The translations under genes and the position numbers were made by a program. DNA of 64,000 bases. Source: Anadara kagoshimensis (Eukaryota > Mollusca > Bivalvia > Arcoida > Arcidae). Below are positions 37,807 through 50,700 of this stretch, one piece after another (the stretch's first letter is position 1; every line of letters begins with the position of its first letter). The stretch is from NCBI GenBank assembly GCA_021292105.1, contig CM037861.1, positions 28,420,545 through 28,484,544 on the forward strand, written 5' to 3'. Below the pieces are notes generated by a model, which worked only from the letters and a program-made list of their open reading frames with translations, was not told the DNA's origin and made no database searches.

Positions 37807-38449
37807 TTAATAATTCCTATACTGTATTAAATTTTATTGAGTCGTTTCCGGCAATTTTTTATGTATTTGGCAATAGTCTATCTATGTAAATAAAAATCAA
37901 ATCAAAATCTGAATAAAAATCCAAAAGTATTCACCGGTTCTTAACGGGTAACAGTACAGGTAAATAACTTATTTTGTAGTTAAGACATTTGTTAATTCTG
38001 TACCAGTATTGATGTAGCAGAGATAACAAATCAGAGATAGGGTAATGTACTGGCTGCTATTTTTAAAACTGCTGGACTAGTTGCATTTGAACAAAAATAA
38101 ATTTAAAACGGAAAAATATTAACCACCGTATTTACATGTGTGGATATTTTTATTTATTTGTGTCAACTAAAACATTCAGTATTAAAAACATACAGTATTT
38201 TGTAATTTATATTTTAATGTTTACAATTGTAAATTAAACTAATGCAAGTTATGTTATAGTAGAAAAGTGCTATATGAAAATTTAAAAACCAGAACTGTCT
38301 TGTGCTGCTTCTTAAAAGCATCATTATAAATAATAATAATAAAAAAAAAAAATAAATAAATAAATAAAATAATGTTGGTTTTTGTTATTATAATTCTCTA
38401 GTTACTCAGTTTCCTCCATTATCCCAGAACTCCCTGAGAGAGACGGGGA

Positions 38450-39244
38450 GAGAGAGAGAGAGAGATTATAACTTGAGATAATGTGTGGCCTAGGCAAGTC
38501 AAAAATACATTGAAGACATTCAAACGCATTATTCAATTCAATTCTTTAATTAACTGTGTTCCTTACTCCACATTAGCAAAATATATACAGTAGAGTTCGG
38601 CTATAGCTGAATTTAATAGGCACACTTTTTAGTCCCGGACCGTATATCGACATACATCGTACAACATAGTTTAGTGGAAGACTTACAGATTCTGTGGCAC
38701 TTGACTTTACATACGTCTCAAAATCCTGGATGAGACAATGGTCCTCGTTACCTCTGTAGTCTTTATGTCAATTGAGAGAGAGAGAGGGGGGAGGGGGACA
38801 TCAGATGCCGAGTGAACTAAAGCGTGCGTTGACGGATCAAGAGCACAGCACCTTTTACCGCTTAGATTTAAAGCCAAACCAGACTAATCCTTCAAGATGT
38901 GAAAATGTTTGCTTGTCGACTGTGAACTATCCTAGAACCGTCAGGTCCTCTCAACATAACTGACCGTGAAAATCTTGACATCCTCATTTTCTGTCCAGCG
39001 ATTATAGTGTCTCTGCTAAGGTTTGCATCAAACTAGATGGGACAGGTTCTAGTGTAAGACAATTTCTCAGTTCGCTTCGTTTTCACATTTATAAGTGAAA
39101 TAATATAGAGGAAACTATTACTCCGCTATCCTGATAATGTTAAAAAAAGCTATCCAGATACTGTTGATAAAAAGTTTTAATCCCCAAAAACATATTAATT
39201 TGTGTTCGTCAAACAAAAAAGTTAGCTTAGAATATCACTAGGTC

Positions 39245-39275
<31 letters not shown>
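38450..39275. other. Interior of the fold-back element with scattered GA runs
   Basis: Short (GA)n runs at about 38450-38466, 38776-38788 and 39246-39273. The flanks of the last run (GCTTAGAATATC, CCAGGTCT or TAGGTCT, then GATTTGGGTTTACAGTGCCGT) recur about 125 bases further on, an imperfect local duplication. Nothing coding is recognised here or between 37807 and 38449. Confidence 0.5.
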
Positions 39276-39278
<3 letters not shown>

Positions 39279-39669
39279 GTTAACAACTTTACAGTGCCGT
39301 TCTTTTTTTTTAACAAAAAAATATTATCAAATTATCAACTCGCGGCTTAGAATATCGCCAGGTCTAGGGGGCAAGGAGAGAGAGAGATAGATTTGGGTTT
39401 ACAGTGCCGTAAACTTTTTGAAATTATTATCAAATGTATTCAAGAAATAGTATATGGCAACAGTAACAAATATACAGATTTTGAAATAGTTCTATTGTGT
39501 TAATATCAGATTAAAGTGTCAACATTATGATGTTTAAACTCTCTATTGAGATTTATTTAATTTTGCAGAATGAAATCATTACTCTTCTGTTGTTTAAAAA
39601 TCATTACTTCACTTACTCTTTCTCTCATAAAACAGTTTAATGATGTGATTGATTAAATGAGGTTTTACA

Positions 39670-39905
39670 TCTCTGTTAAGAATATTTCACTTATATCGAG
39701 ATATCACCAGCTAAGGTGAAATAGTAGAAATTTTGACCTGACGGAGGGTACGCCTGACACGGGACATTTGTTTTAAGATCTTTTCAAACGACCCATGGCT
39801 TTCAATCCCGAATGCCGAGTGCTTGGTGAAAGACGTCACTACCCACAGGCTATTTTTAAGTCTTGGTCAGACCCGATCGCGTTTTGGACCCACGACTTCC
39901 AAAAT
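39670..39905 (+). repeat. SINE-like relic (copy in the fold-back element)
   Basis: Starts GTTAAGAATATTTCACTTAT, followed by ATCACCAGCTAAGGTGAAAT. It ends with GAATGCCGAGTGCTTGGTGA, then CTATTTTTAAGTCTTGGTCA and GGACCCACGACTTCC. The 5' part matches the macrosatellite piece and the relic at 55945. The 3' part resembles, from memory, the tRNA-derived SINE family spread through bivalve genomes, whose far end holds a GGTTCGAACCC-like box. It is too diverged to be active. Confidence 0.55.
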
Positions 39906-40314
39906 ACAAAGCATCGTATAGAGATACCATAGTGGCAGTTTTAAACGTGAAATGTAAAACCATAACATCAAGTGGATCTGTGTCATTCATTCATTTTTCA
40001 CTTTCAATGTTACAAGGATTACAAAATATCATTGTAACTGTTCCTCTATCTTTAATTTGTACAATACGAATGTATTTTCTTTTGAAAATTATTCATGCAT
40101 TAATAAACAAAGTAGTTTGCGGTATTTCAATAATAAGAAAAATAGTTATTATGGACAATTTAAAATAAAAATTATTTAAAAGTACAGTTTTAAGAATAAT
40201 TGTAATTTATTGTATATAAAATGTCGAATTAAAATTTAATTGTTTTATCATTTTATCATTTTTAACAATTTATTATTTTTGTCATTTTTATTTTTAATTT
40301 ATCACTTTTATTTT

Positions 40315-40317
<3 letters not shown>

Positions 40318-40349
<32 letters not shown>
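40318..40349. repeat. (CA)n microsatellite
   Basis: A clean CA dinucleotide run of about 15 units in very AT-rich DNA. Positions 39906-41124 otherwise contain no gene or RNA that I recognise. Confidence 0.9.
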
Positions 40350-40350
<1 letters not shown>

Positions 40351-41124
40351 TTTTTGCTGTAAAATGTATATAGAGTGGTACAATATATATTCTGACACTG
40401 AAAAATCCCATATATTTTTTAATAATTCTCAAAAATTTATTTTTCGGTCATTTTCCATGAATATTTCACTGTAAAATGTAAAATTTGTTGAAGTTTTTCT
40501 TAAAAATAATTAGAAAAGAAAATTTCACTGTTTTTAATAGATAAACATTTCAAATTCAACGAAAAATTTATAAAAATGAAATCTACAATATAATCATGCT
40601 TAACATGGTTGTTAAAAATTTACAATGCTGTTCAGCTTTTTTTTTTACTGTTATAAGATGGACAATATTTTGGATATTATTGGAATAAACTACAATAACT
40701 GAATTCACACAAATTCAGTGCACATGGAAAAATGCAAGAAATAAAATCGTTTTTTCCAGCAAACTCACAAAAACCTACCCACAAAAATGTCAAAACTTGG
40801 GTGGTTTCTACCAAGGGATATGAATAACTGATTGATATTAATGTTTGCTGGTCAGATATATAAGTGTATTACAGGTGAGGTTTTAAATTCCTTTGACATC
40901 TTGGGTCAGTTAACCTATAAATTATTCCACTTCAGAATGAAAGACAAAATAATAATAATTTATTATTATTATTATTTAAATTAAAATATTTTACATAAGG
41001 AGTAAAATGACATATAGGTATATATTTTTTATATAATTATTTAATATCTGAAAGTTTTAGAGCTGGTCACGTGATCACATGGCCTAAATTTACTTGTATA
41101 TAAATTATGAAGTATTAGATCATC

Positions 41125-41215
41125 TCCTCCGTGGCCTAATGGATAAGGATGCAGAGTCAGATAAGATTGTATATTCTGGGAACCCAAGGGTCGTGAGTTC
41201 CAGTCCTGCAGAGGA
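41125..41215 (+). tRNA. tRNA-like sequence, probable pseudogene or SINE head
   Basis: TCCTCCG (41125-41131) can pair with CAGAGGA (41209-41215) in six of seven positions, like an acceptor stem. The D-arm region GTGGCCTAATGGATAAGG is typical of tRNA genes (seen in tRNA-Arg) and fits the A-box. A CAGA...TCTG pair encloses a 19-base loop, too long unless it holds an intron. The T-arm is poor (GAGTTCCAGTC in place of GGTTCRANTCC). It is followed by AGATAAGTAAGTAAG and A-rich DNA. A decayed tRNA gene or the head of a tRNA-derived SINE fits better than a working tRNA. Confidence 0.45.
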
Positions 41216-41725
41216 CAGATAAGTAAGTAAGTTAAAAATGAATTAAAGGAAAAGCAAATAAAATATTAATAATAATAAATAAAAATATTAATAAACTAAA
41301 ATGAAATAAATAAAAAATAAAATAAAAATTAAAAAAAAAAAAAAAAACAATGACTAAATAAAAAAATCAAAGATAAAAACAAAATTATTTATGTGAAACA
41401 GTGCAATAATAGTTTTGAAATAAATTAAAAATTATTTTTAGCTTCATATTTATATAATTTAACATTAAATAAACAAATTGAAATTTAAAACTGAATTATA
41501 TTAAATCGTATATAAAAAGTGAACTAAAACTGAATTTAACATAAAGATGGCGTAAAGATGGCATAAAGGACTTTGGACATTATGCATCTTTACGCATATG
41601 CATAAAGATGGCATAAAGAATGCATAAAGAAGGCATAAAGACTGCATAAAGGACATCTTTATGCCACCATTATGCCATCTTTACACAATCTTTATGCATG
41701 CATAAAGACATGTTTTCGTGCTGTG

Positions 41726-44700
41726 TTATGTTTTCTCAAACAAACAATAAAACTGTGTGTTGTGTGAAACGACACTATTTCTATCAAACTCTAAGAGACA
41801 AAACAAATCAGAAGTTGCAATACACGTTTTTCAATTATTATTGTAATTTTGGTAATTTCGGAAAACTGCTTTGTTACTGTTTTGTTGCCAAAACACTTAA
41901 AAATACACTCAAAAATTCCTTAAATCACTTTTACACGCTTCGTCGGACTTACGTTTTTGATAACATACATTGCGGGTCATGCACAGTACAGGCCTGTCGA
42001 AAGTTTAACATTAAGATAACGAAATTGTACCGTTTATCTCGGCCCCTCGTTAGCTACATTTCCACAGCTTTTTGGCAGCTTGGCAGTTGTTATCTATCTC
42101 TCTCGTCGGAATTACGTTTTGATACCATATATTACAGGGCATGTACAGTACAGGTCTGTCGAAAGTTTAACATTTAAGAAATTGTACCGTTTCTCTCGGT
42201 CTCTCGTTAGTTACATTTCCACAGCTTTTTTGGCAGCTTGGAAGCTGTTATCCATCTCTCTCGCCGGACTTACGTTTTTATAACATATTTATAACATATT
42301 TTACGGGTCAAGTAAAGTACAGGTCTGTCGAAAGTTTAATATTAAGATAACGAAATTGTACCGTTTATCTCGGCCCGTCGTTAGCTACATTTCTACAACT
42401 TTTTGGCAGCTGTTATCTATCTCTCGACAGTTTTTCGGTCAATAAAAATCCATATCTCGGCCACTCGGTTGCCGATTTTCACTACTTTTTCTTAGCTTAT
42501 TTAAGTATTAAACTTTCGACAGGTCTGTACTTTACATGCGGACGGGACATTTTGCGTAATTTTGAAAACGCTAAAACGGACATTCACTGATGCCAGGAAT
42601 AATTTTTTGCGATATTGACTGTGACGTCATAGATCTAGAGAGGATGCTCTTCTCTATGACGCCACAATAAGTTCTTTCTATGACGCCACAATCGATTCTT
42701 AGTAACGGGATCGAACCCGAAATTCTTATGTTTTTCTACCTCTGTTCATGCATTCAGCGCAATCAGCAAAGTGTGAATAAAACAAAATGTAACTTAACAA
42801 TCGCTAAAAGGAGTTGAGTTGAGTTGAGTAATGGTGTTTATTAACCAAGTCAAGAATATTTCACTTATATCGAGACGTCGCCAGTTGAGTAATGGTGTTT
42901 ATTGACCCAGTCAAGAATATTTCACGTATATCGAGACGTCGCCAGCTATAGGCGAAGGTGCAGAAAACTTGCTTGTACGTTGCGCTGATGGCATTATACA
43001 GCAGGGTTCTTTGGGGTGCAAAGGAGGAAATGTGTAAAAAGTTGGAAATTGAAGAAAAAAGAACAAAATGTTGTTGATAATAAAAAATGTACATTTTCGG
43101 TAAAGTTGTAGACAATCGGAAAAATTGTATTTATATGAAAATGCATGATGTTGAAGTTGGTATGTGCAGTGTGTTTTCTTTTCATATAAGTGAGTGGGGG
43201 CGTGCACATAAAGGCACGCTCGCGTACGCACATAGCGACGAATTGTGTATTGGGTTAATTGCTCTTTGCAAGCAATCCTAACTGTACTACAACTGTTAAG
43301 CCTATACTCCCACTTGTGATCGAGTACTCATCAATCACCCTATTCCACTAACGGGAAAAGCGGCTCGCTTTTTTCTTTTCTCATGTTTGACTTATGTTTT
43401 CTCAAACAAACAATAAAACTGTGTGTGTGTGAAACGACACTATTTCTATCAAACTCTAAGAGACAAAACAAATCAGAAGTTGCAATACACGTTTTTCAAT
43501 TATTATTGTAATTTTGGTAATTTCGGAAAACTGCTTTGTTACTGTTTTGTTGCCAAAACACTTAAAAATACACTCAAAAATTCCTTAAATCACTTTTACA
43601 CGCTTCGTCGGACTTACGTTTTTGATAACATACATTGCGGGTCATGCACAGTACAGGCCTGTCGAAAGTTTAACATTAAGATAACGAAATTGTACCGTTT
43701 ATCTCGGCCCCTCGTTAGCTACATTTCCACAGCTTTTTGGCAGCTTGGCAGTTGTTATCTATCTCTCTCGTCGGAATTACGTTTTGATACCATATATTAC
43801 AGGGCATGTACAGTACAGGTCTGTCGAAAGTTTAACATTTAAGAAATTGTACCGTTTCTCTCGGTCTCTCGTTAGTTACATTTCCACAGCTTTTTTGGCA
43901 GCTTGGAAGCTGTTATCCATCTCTCTCGCCGGACTTACGTTTTTATAACATATTTATAACATATTTTACGGGTCAAGTAAAGTACAGGTCTGTCGAAAGT
44001 TTAATATTAAGATAACGAAATTGTACCGTTTATCTCGGCCCGTCGTTAGCTACATTTCTACAACTTTTTGGCAGCTGTTATCTATCTCTCGACAGTTTTT
44101 CGGTCAATAAAAATCCATATCTCGGCCACTCGGTTGCCGATTTTCACTACTTTTTCTTAGCTTATTTAAGTATTAAACTTTCGACAGGTCTGTACTTTAC
44201 ATGCGGACGGGACATTTTGCGTAATTTTGAAAACGCTAAAACGGACATTCACTGATGCCCGGAATAATTTTTTGCGATATTGACTGTGACGTCATAGATC
44301 TAGAGAGGATGCTCTTCTCTATGACGCCACAATAAGTTCTTTCTATGACGCCACAATCGATTCTTAGTAACGGGATCGAACCCGAAATTCTTATGTTTTT
44401 CTACCTCTGTTCATGCATTCAGCGCAATCAGCAAAGTGTGAATAAAACAAAATGTAACTTAACAATCGCTAAAAGGAGTTGAGTTGAGTTGAGTAATGGT
44501 GTTTATTAACCAAGTCAAGAATATTTCACTTATATCGAGACGTCGCCAGTTGAGTAATGGTGTTTATTGACCCAGTCAAGAATATTTCACGTATATCGAG
44601 ACGTCGCCAGCTATAGGCGAAGGTGCAGAAAACTTGCTTGTACGTTGCGCTGATGGCATTATACAGCAGGGTTCTTTGGGGTGCAAAGGAGGAAATGTGT

Positions 44701-47700
44701 AAAAAGTTGGAAATTGAAGAAAAAAGAACAAAATGTTGTTGATAATAAAAAATGTACATTTTCGGTAAAGTTGTAGACAATCGGAAAAATTGTATTTATA
44801 TGAAAATGCATGATGTTGAAGTTGGTATGTGCAGTGTGTTTTCTTTTCATATAAGTGAGTGGGGGCGTGCACATAAAGGCACGCTCGCGTACGCACATAG
44901 CGACGAATTGTGTATTGGGTTAATTGCTCTTTGCAAGCAATCCTAACTGTACTACAACTGTTAAGCCTATACTCCCACTTGTGATCGAGTACTCATCAAT
45001 CACCCTATTCCACTAACGGGAAAAGCGGCTCGCTTTTTTCTTTTCTCATGTTTGACTTATGTTTTCTCAAACAAACAATAAAACTGTGTGTTGTGTGAAA
45101 CGACACTATTTCTATCAAACTCTAAGAGACAAAACAAATCAGAAGTTGCAATACACGTTTTTCAATTATTATTGTAATTTTGGTAATTTCGGAAAACTGC
45201 TTTGTTACTGTTTTGTTGCCAAAACACTTAAAAATACACTCAAAAATTCCTTAAATCACTTTTACACGCTTCGTCGGACTTACGTTTTTGATAACATACA
45301 TTGCGGGTCATGCACAGTACAGGCCTGTCGAAAGTTTAACATTAAGATAACGAAATTGTACCGTTTATCTCGGCCCCTCGTTAGCTACATTTCCACAGCT
45401 TTTTGGCAGCTTGGCAGTTGTTATCTATCTCTCTCGTCGGAATTACGTTTTGATACCATATATTACAGGGCATGTACAGTACAGGTCTGTCGAAAGTTTA
45501 ACATTTAAGAAATTGTACCGTTTCTCTCGGTCTCTCGTTAGTTACATTTCCACAGCTTTTTTGGCAGCTTGGAAGCTGTTATCCATCTCTCTCGCCGGAC
45601 TTACGTTTTTATAACATATTTATAACATATTTTACGGGTCAAGTAAAGTACAGGTCTGTCGAAAGTTTAATATTAAGATAACGAAATTGTACCGTTTATC
45701 TCGGCCCGTCGTTAGCTACATTTCTACAACTTTTTGGCAGCTGTTATCTATCTCTCGACAGTTTTTCGGTCAATAAAAATCCATATCTCGGCCACTCGGT
45801 TGCCGATTTTCACTACTTTTTCTTAGCTTATTTAAGTATTAAACTTTCGACAGGTCTGTACTTTACATGCGGACGGGACATTTTGCGTAATTTTGAAAAC
45901 GCTAAAACGGACATTCACTGATGCCCGGAATAATTTTTTGCGATATTGACTGTGACGTCATAGATCTAGAGAGGATGCTCTTCTCTATGACGCCACAATA
46001 AGTTCTTTCTATGACGCCACAATCGATTCTTAGTAACGGGATCGAACCCGAAATTCTTATGTTTTTCTACCTCTGTTCATGCATTCAGCGCAATCAGCAA
46101 AGTGTGAATAAAACAAAATGTAACTTAACAATCGCTAAAAGGAGTTGAGTTGAGTTGAGTAATGGTGTTTATTAACCAAGTCAAGAATATTTCACTTATA
46201 TCGAGACGTCGCCAGTTGAGTAATGGTGTTTATTGACCCAGTCAAGAATATTTCACGTATATCGAGACGTCGCCAGCTATAGGCGAAGGTGCAGAAAACT
46301 TGCTTGTACGTTGCGCTGATGGCATTATACAGCAGGGTTCTTTGGGGTGCAAAGGAGGAAATGTGTAAAAAGTTGGAAATTGAAGAAAAAAGAACAAAAT
46401 GTTGTTGATAATAAAAAATGTACATTTTCGGTAAAGTTGTAGACAATCGGAAAAATTGTATTTATATGAAAATGCATGATGTTGAAGTTGGTATGTGCAG
46501 TGTGTTTTCTTTTCATATAAGTGAGTGGGGGCGTGCACATAAAGGCACGCTCGCGTACGCACATACCGACGAATTGTGTATTGGGTTAATTGCTCTTTGC
46601 AAGCAATCCTAACTGTACTACAACTGTTAAGCCTATACTCCCACTTGTGATCGAGTACTCATCAATCACCCTATTCCACTAACGGGAAAAGCGGCTCGCT
46701 TTTTTCTTTTCTCATGTTTGACTTATGTTTTCTCAAACAAACAATAAAACTGTGTGTTGTGTGAAACGACACTATTTCTATCAAACTCTAAGAGACAAAA
46801 CAAATCAGAAGTTGCAATACACGTTTTTCAATTATTATTGTAATTTTGGTAATTTCGGAAAACTGCTTTGTTACTGTTTTGTTGCCAAAACACTTAAAAA
46901 TACACTCAAAAATTCCTTAAATCACTTTTACACGCTTCGTCGGACTTACGTTTTTGATAACATACATTGCGGGTCATGCACAGTACAGGCCTGTCGAAAG
47001 TTTAACATTAAGATAACGAAATTGTACCGTTTATCTCGGCCCCTCGTTAGCTACATTTCCACAGCTTTTTGGCAGCTTGGCAGTTGTTATCTATCTCTCT
47101 CGTCGGAATTACGTTTTGATACCATATATTACAGGGCATGTACAGTACAGGTCTGTCGAAAGTTTAACATTTAAGAAATTGTACCGTTTCTCTCGGTCTC
47201 TCGTTAGTTACATTTCCACAGCTTTTTTGGCAGCTTGGAAGCTGTTATCCATCTCTCTCGCCGGACTTACGTTTTTATAACATATTTATAACATATTTTA
47301 CGGGTCAAGTAAAGTACAGGTCTGTCGAAAGTTTAATATTAAGATAACGAAATTGTACCGTTTATCTCGGCCCGTCGTTAGCTACATTTCTACAACTTTT
47401 TGGCAGCTGTTATCTATCTCTCGACAGTTTTTCGGTCAATAAAAATCCATATCTCGGCCACTCGGTTGCCGATTTTCACTACTTTTTCTTAGCTTATTTA
47501 AGTATTAAACTTTCGACAGGTCTGTACTTTACATGCGGACGGGACATTTTGCGTAATTTTGAAAACGCTAAAACGGACATTCACTGATGCCCGGAATAAT
47601 TTTTTGCGATATTGACTGTGACGTCATAGATCTAGAGAGGATGCTCTTCTCTATGACGCCACAATAAGTTCTTTCTATGACGCCACAATCGATTCTTAGT

Positions 47701-50700
47701 AACGGGATCGAACCCGAAATTCTTATGTTTTTCTACCTCTGTTCATGCATTCAGCGCAATCAGCAAAGTGTGAATAAAACAAAATGTAACTTAACAATCG
47801 CTAAAGGAGTTGAGTTGAGTTGAGTAATGGTGTTTATTAACCAAGTCAAGAATATTTCACTTATATCGAGACGTCGCCAGTTGAGTAATGGTGTTTATTG
47901 ACCCAGTCAAGAATATTTCACGTATATCGAGACGTCGCCAGCTATAGGCGAAGGTGCAGAAAACTTGCTTGTACGTTGCGCTGATGGCATTATACAGCAG
48001 GGTTCTTTGGGGTGCAAAGGAGGAAATGTGTAAAAAGTTGGAAATTGAAGAAAAAAGAACAAATGTTGTTGATATAAAAAATGTACATTTTCGGTAAAGT
48101 TGTAGACAATCGGAAAAATTGTATTTATATGAACATGCATGATGTTGAAGTTGGTATGTGCAGTGTGTTTTCTTTCATATAAGTGAGTGGGGGCGTGCAC
48201 ATAAAGGCACGCTCGCGTACGCACATAGCGACGAATTGTGTATTGGGTTAATTGCTCTTTGCAAGCAATCCTAACTGTACTACAACTGTTAAGCCTATAC
48301 TCCCACTTGTGATCGAGTACTCATCAATCACCCTATTCCACTAACGGGAAAAGCGGCTCGCTTTTTTCTTTCTCATGTTTGACTTATGTTTTCTCAAACA
48401 AACAATAAAACTGTGTGTTGTGTGAAACGACACTATTTCTATCAAACTCTAAGAGACAAAACAAATCAGAAGTTGCAATACACGTTTTTCAATTATTATT
48501 GTAATTTTGGTAATTTCGGAAAACTGCTTTGTTACTGTTTTGTTGCCAAAACACTTAAAAATACACTCAAAAATTCCTTAAATCACTTTTACACGCTTCG
48601 TCGGACTTACGTTTTTGATAACATACATTGCGGGTCATGCACAGTACAGGCCTGTCGAAAGTTTAACATTAAGATAACGAAATTGTACCGTTTATCTCGG
48701 CCCCTCGTTAGCTACATTTCCACAGCTTTTTGGCAGCTTGGCAGTTGTTATCTATCTCTCTCGTCGGAATTACGTTTTGATACCATATATTACAGGGCAT
48801 GTACAGTACAGGTCTGTCGAAAGTTTAACATTTAAGAAATTGTACCGTTTCTCTCGGTCTCTCGTTAGTTACATTTCCACAGCTTTTTTGGCAGCTTGGA
48901 AGCTGTTATCCATCTCTCTCGCCGGACTTACGTTTTTATAACATATTTATAACATATTTTACGGGTCAAGTAAAGTACAGGTCTGTCGAAAGTTTAATAT
49001 TAAGAAAACGAAATTGTACCGTTTATCTCGGCCCGTCGTTAGCTACATTTCTACAACTTTTTGGCAGCTGTTATCTATCTCTCGACAGTTTTTCGGTCAA
49101 TAAAAATCCATATCTCGGCCACTCGGTTGCCGATTTTCACTACTTTTTCTTAGCTTATTTAAGTATTAAACTTTCGACAGGTCTGTACTTTACATGCGGA
49201 CGGGACATTTTGCGTAATTTTGAAAACGCTTAAACGGACATTCACTGATGCCCGGAATAATTTTTTGCGATATTGACTGTGACGTCATAGATCTAGAGAG
49301 GATGCTCTTCTCTATGACGCCACAATAAGTTCTTTCTATGACGCCACAATCGATTCTTAGTAACGGGATCGAACCCGAAATTCTTATGTTTTTTCTACCT
49401 CTGTTCATGCATCAGCGCAATCAGCAAAGTGTGAATAAAAACAAATGTAACTTAACAATCGCTAAAAGGAGTTGAGTTGAGTTGAGTAATGGTGTTTATT
49501 AACCAAGTCAAGAATATTTCACTTATATCGAGACGTCGCCAGTTGAGTAATGGTGTTTATTGACCAGTCAAGAATATTTCACGTATATCGAGACGTCGCC
49601 AGCTATAGGCGAAGGTGCAGAAAACTTGCTTGTACGTTGCGCTGATGGCATTATACAGCAGGGTTCTTTGGGGTGCAAAGGAGGAAATGTGTAAAAAGTT
49701 GGAAATTGAAGAAAAAAGAACAAAATGTTGTTGATAATAAAAAATGTACATTTTCGGTAAAGTTGTAGACAATCGGAAAAATTGTATTTATATGAACATG
49801 CATGATGTTGAAGTTGGTATGTGCAGTGTGTTTCTTTTCATATAAGTGAGTGGGGCGTGCACATAAAGGCACGCTCCGCGTACGCACATAGCGACGAATT
49901 GTGTATTGGGTTAATTGCTCTTTGCAAGCAATCCTAACTGTACTACAACTGTTAAGCTATACTCCCACTTGTGATCGAGTACTCATCAATCACCTATTCC
50001 ACTAACGGGAAAAGCGGCTCGCTTTTTTCTTTTCTCATGTTTGACTTATGTTTTCTCAAACAAACAATAAAACTGTGTGTTGTGTGAAACGACACTATTT
50101 CTATCAAACTCTAAGAGACAAAACAAATCAGAAGTTGCATACACGTTTTTCAATTATTATTGTAATTTTGGTAATTTCGGAAAACTGCTTTGTTACTGTT
50201 TTGTTGCCAAAACACTTAAAAATACACTCAAAAATTCCTTAAATCACTTTTACACGCTTCGTCGGACTTACGTTTTGATAACATACATTGCGGGTCATGC
50301 ACAGTACAGGCCTGTCGAAAGTTTAACATTAAGATAACGAAATTGTACCGTTTATCTCGGCCCCTCGTTAGCTACATTTCCACAGCTTTTTGGCAGCTTG
50401 GCAGTTGTTATCTATCTCTCTCGTCGGAATTACGTTTTGATACCATATATTACAGGGCATGTACAGTACAGGTCTGTCGAAAGTTTAACATTTAAGAAAT
50501 TGTACGTTTCTCTCGGTCTCTCGTTAGTTACATTTCCACAGCTTTTTTGGCAGCTTGGAAGCTGTTATCCATCTCTCTCGCCGGACTTACGTTTTTATAA
50601 CATATTTATCATATTTTACGGGTCAAGTAAAGTACAGGTCTGTCGAAAGTTTAATATTAAGATAACGAAATTGTACCGTTTATCTCGGCCCGTCGTTAGC

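Larger units (their letters stand above)
36587..41713. mobile_element. ~5.1-kb fold-back element with GCATAAAGATG-rich arms
   Basis: Left arm 36587-36710 and right arm about 41540-41713 are inverse copies. Each contains GGACTTTGGACATTATGCAT or its complement, framed by many ATGCATAAAGATG and CATCTTTATGC words. The arms are themselves palindromic: AAAGATGGCATAAAGA and TCTTTATGCCATCTTT pair locally at about 36605-36638. The interior has no frame worth calling. It holds microsatellites, a SINE-like relic, a tRNA-like sequence and AT-rich filler. Structure resembles fold-back or Foldback-like MITEs. Target duplication cannot be read because the left flank is LINE and the right flank is macrosatellite. 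Confidence 0.65.

Noticed and set aside
37642-37830. ORF of IYLF repeats
   Set aside because: A translation of a TTTA microsatellite.
39863-40168. 101-codon ORF after the SINE-like relic
   Set aside because: It begins inside the relic and continues through AT-rich sequence, without any domain or codon pattern suggesting a gene.
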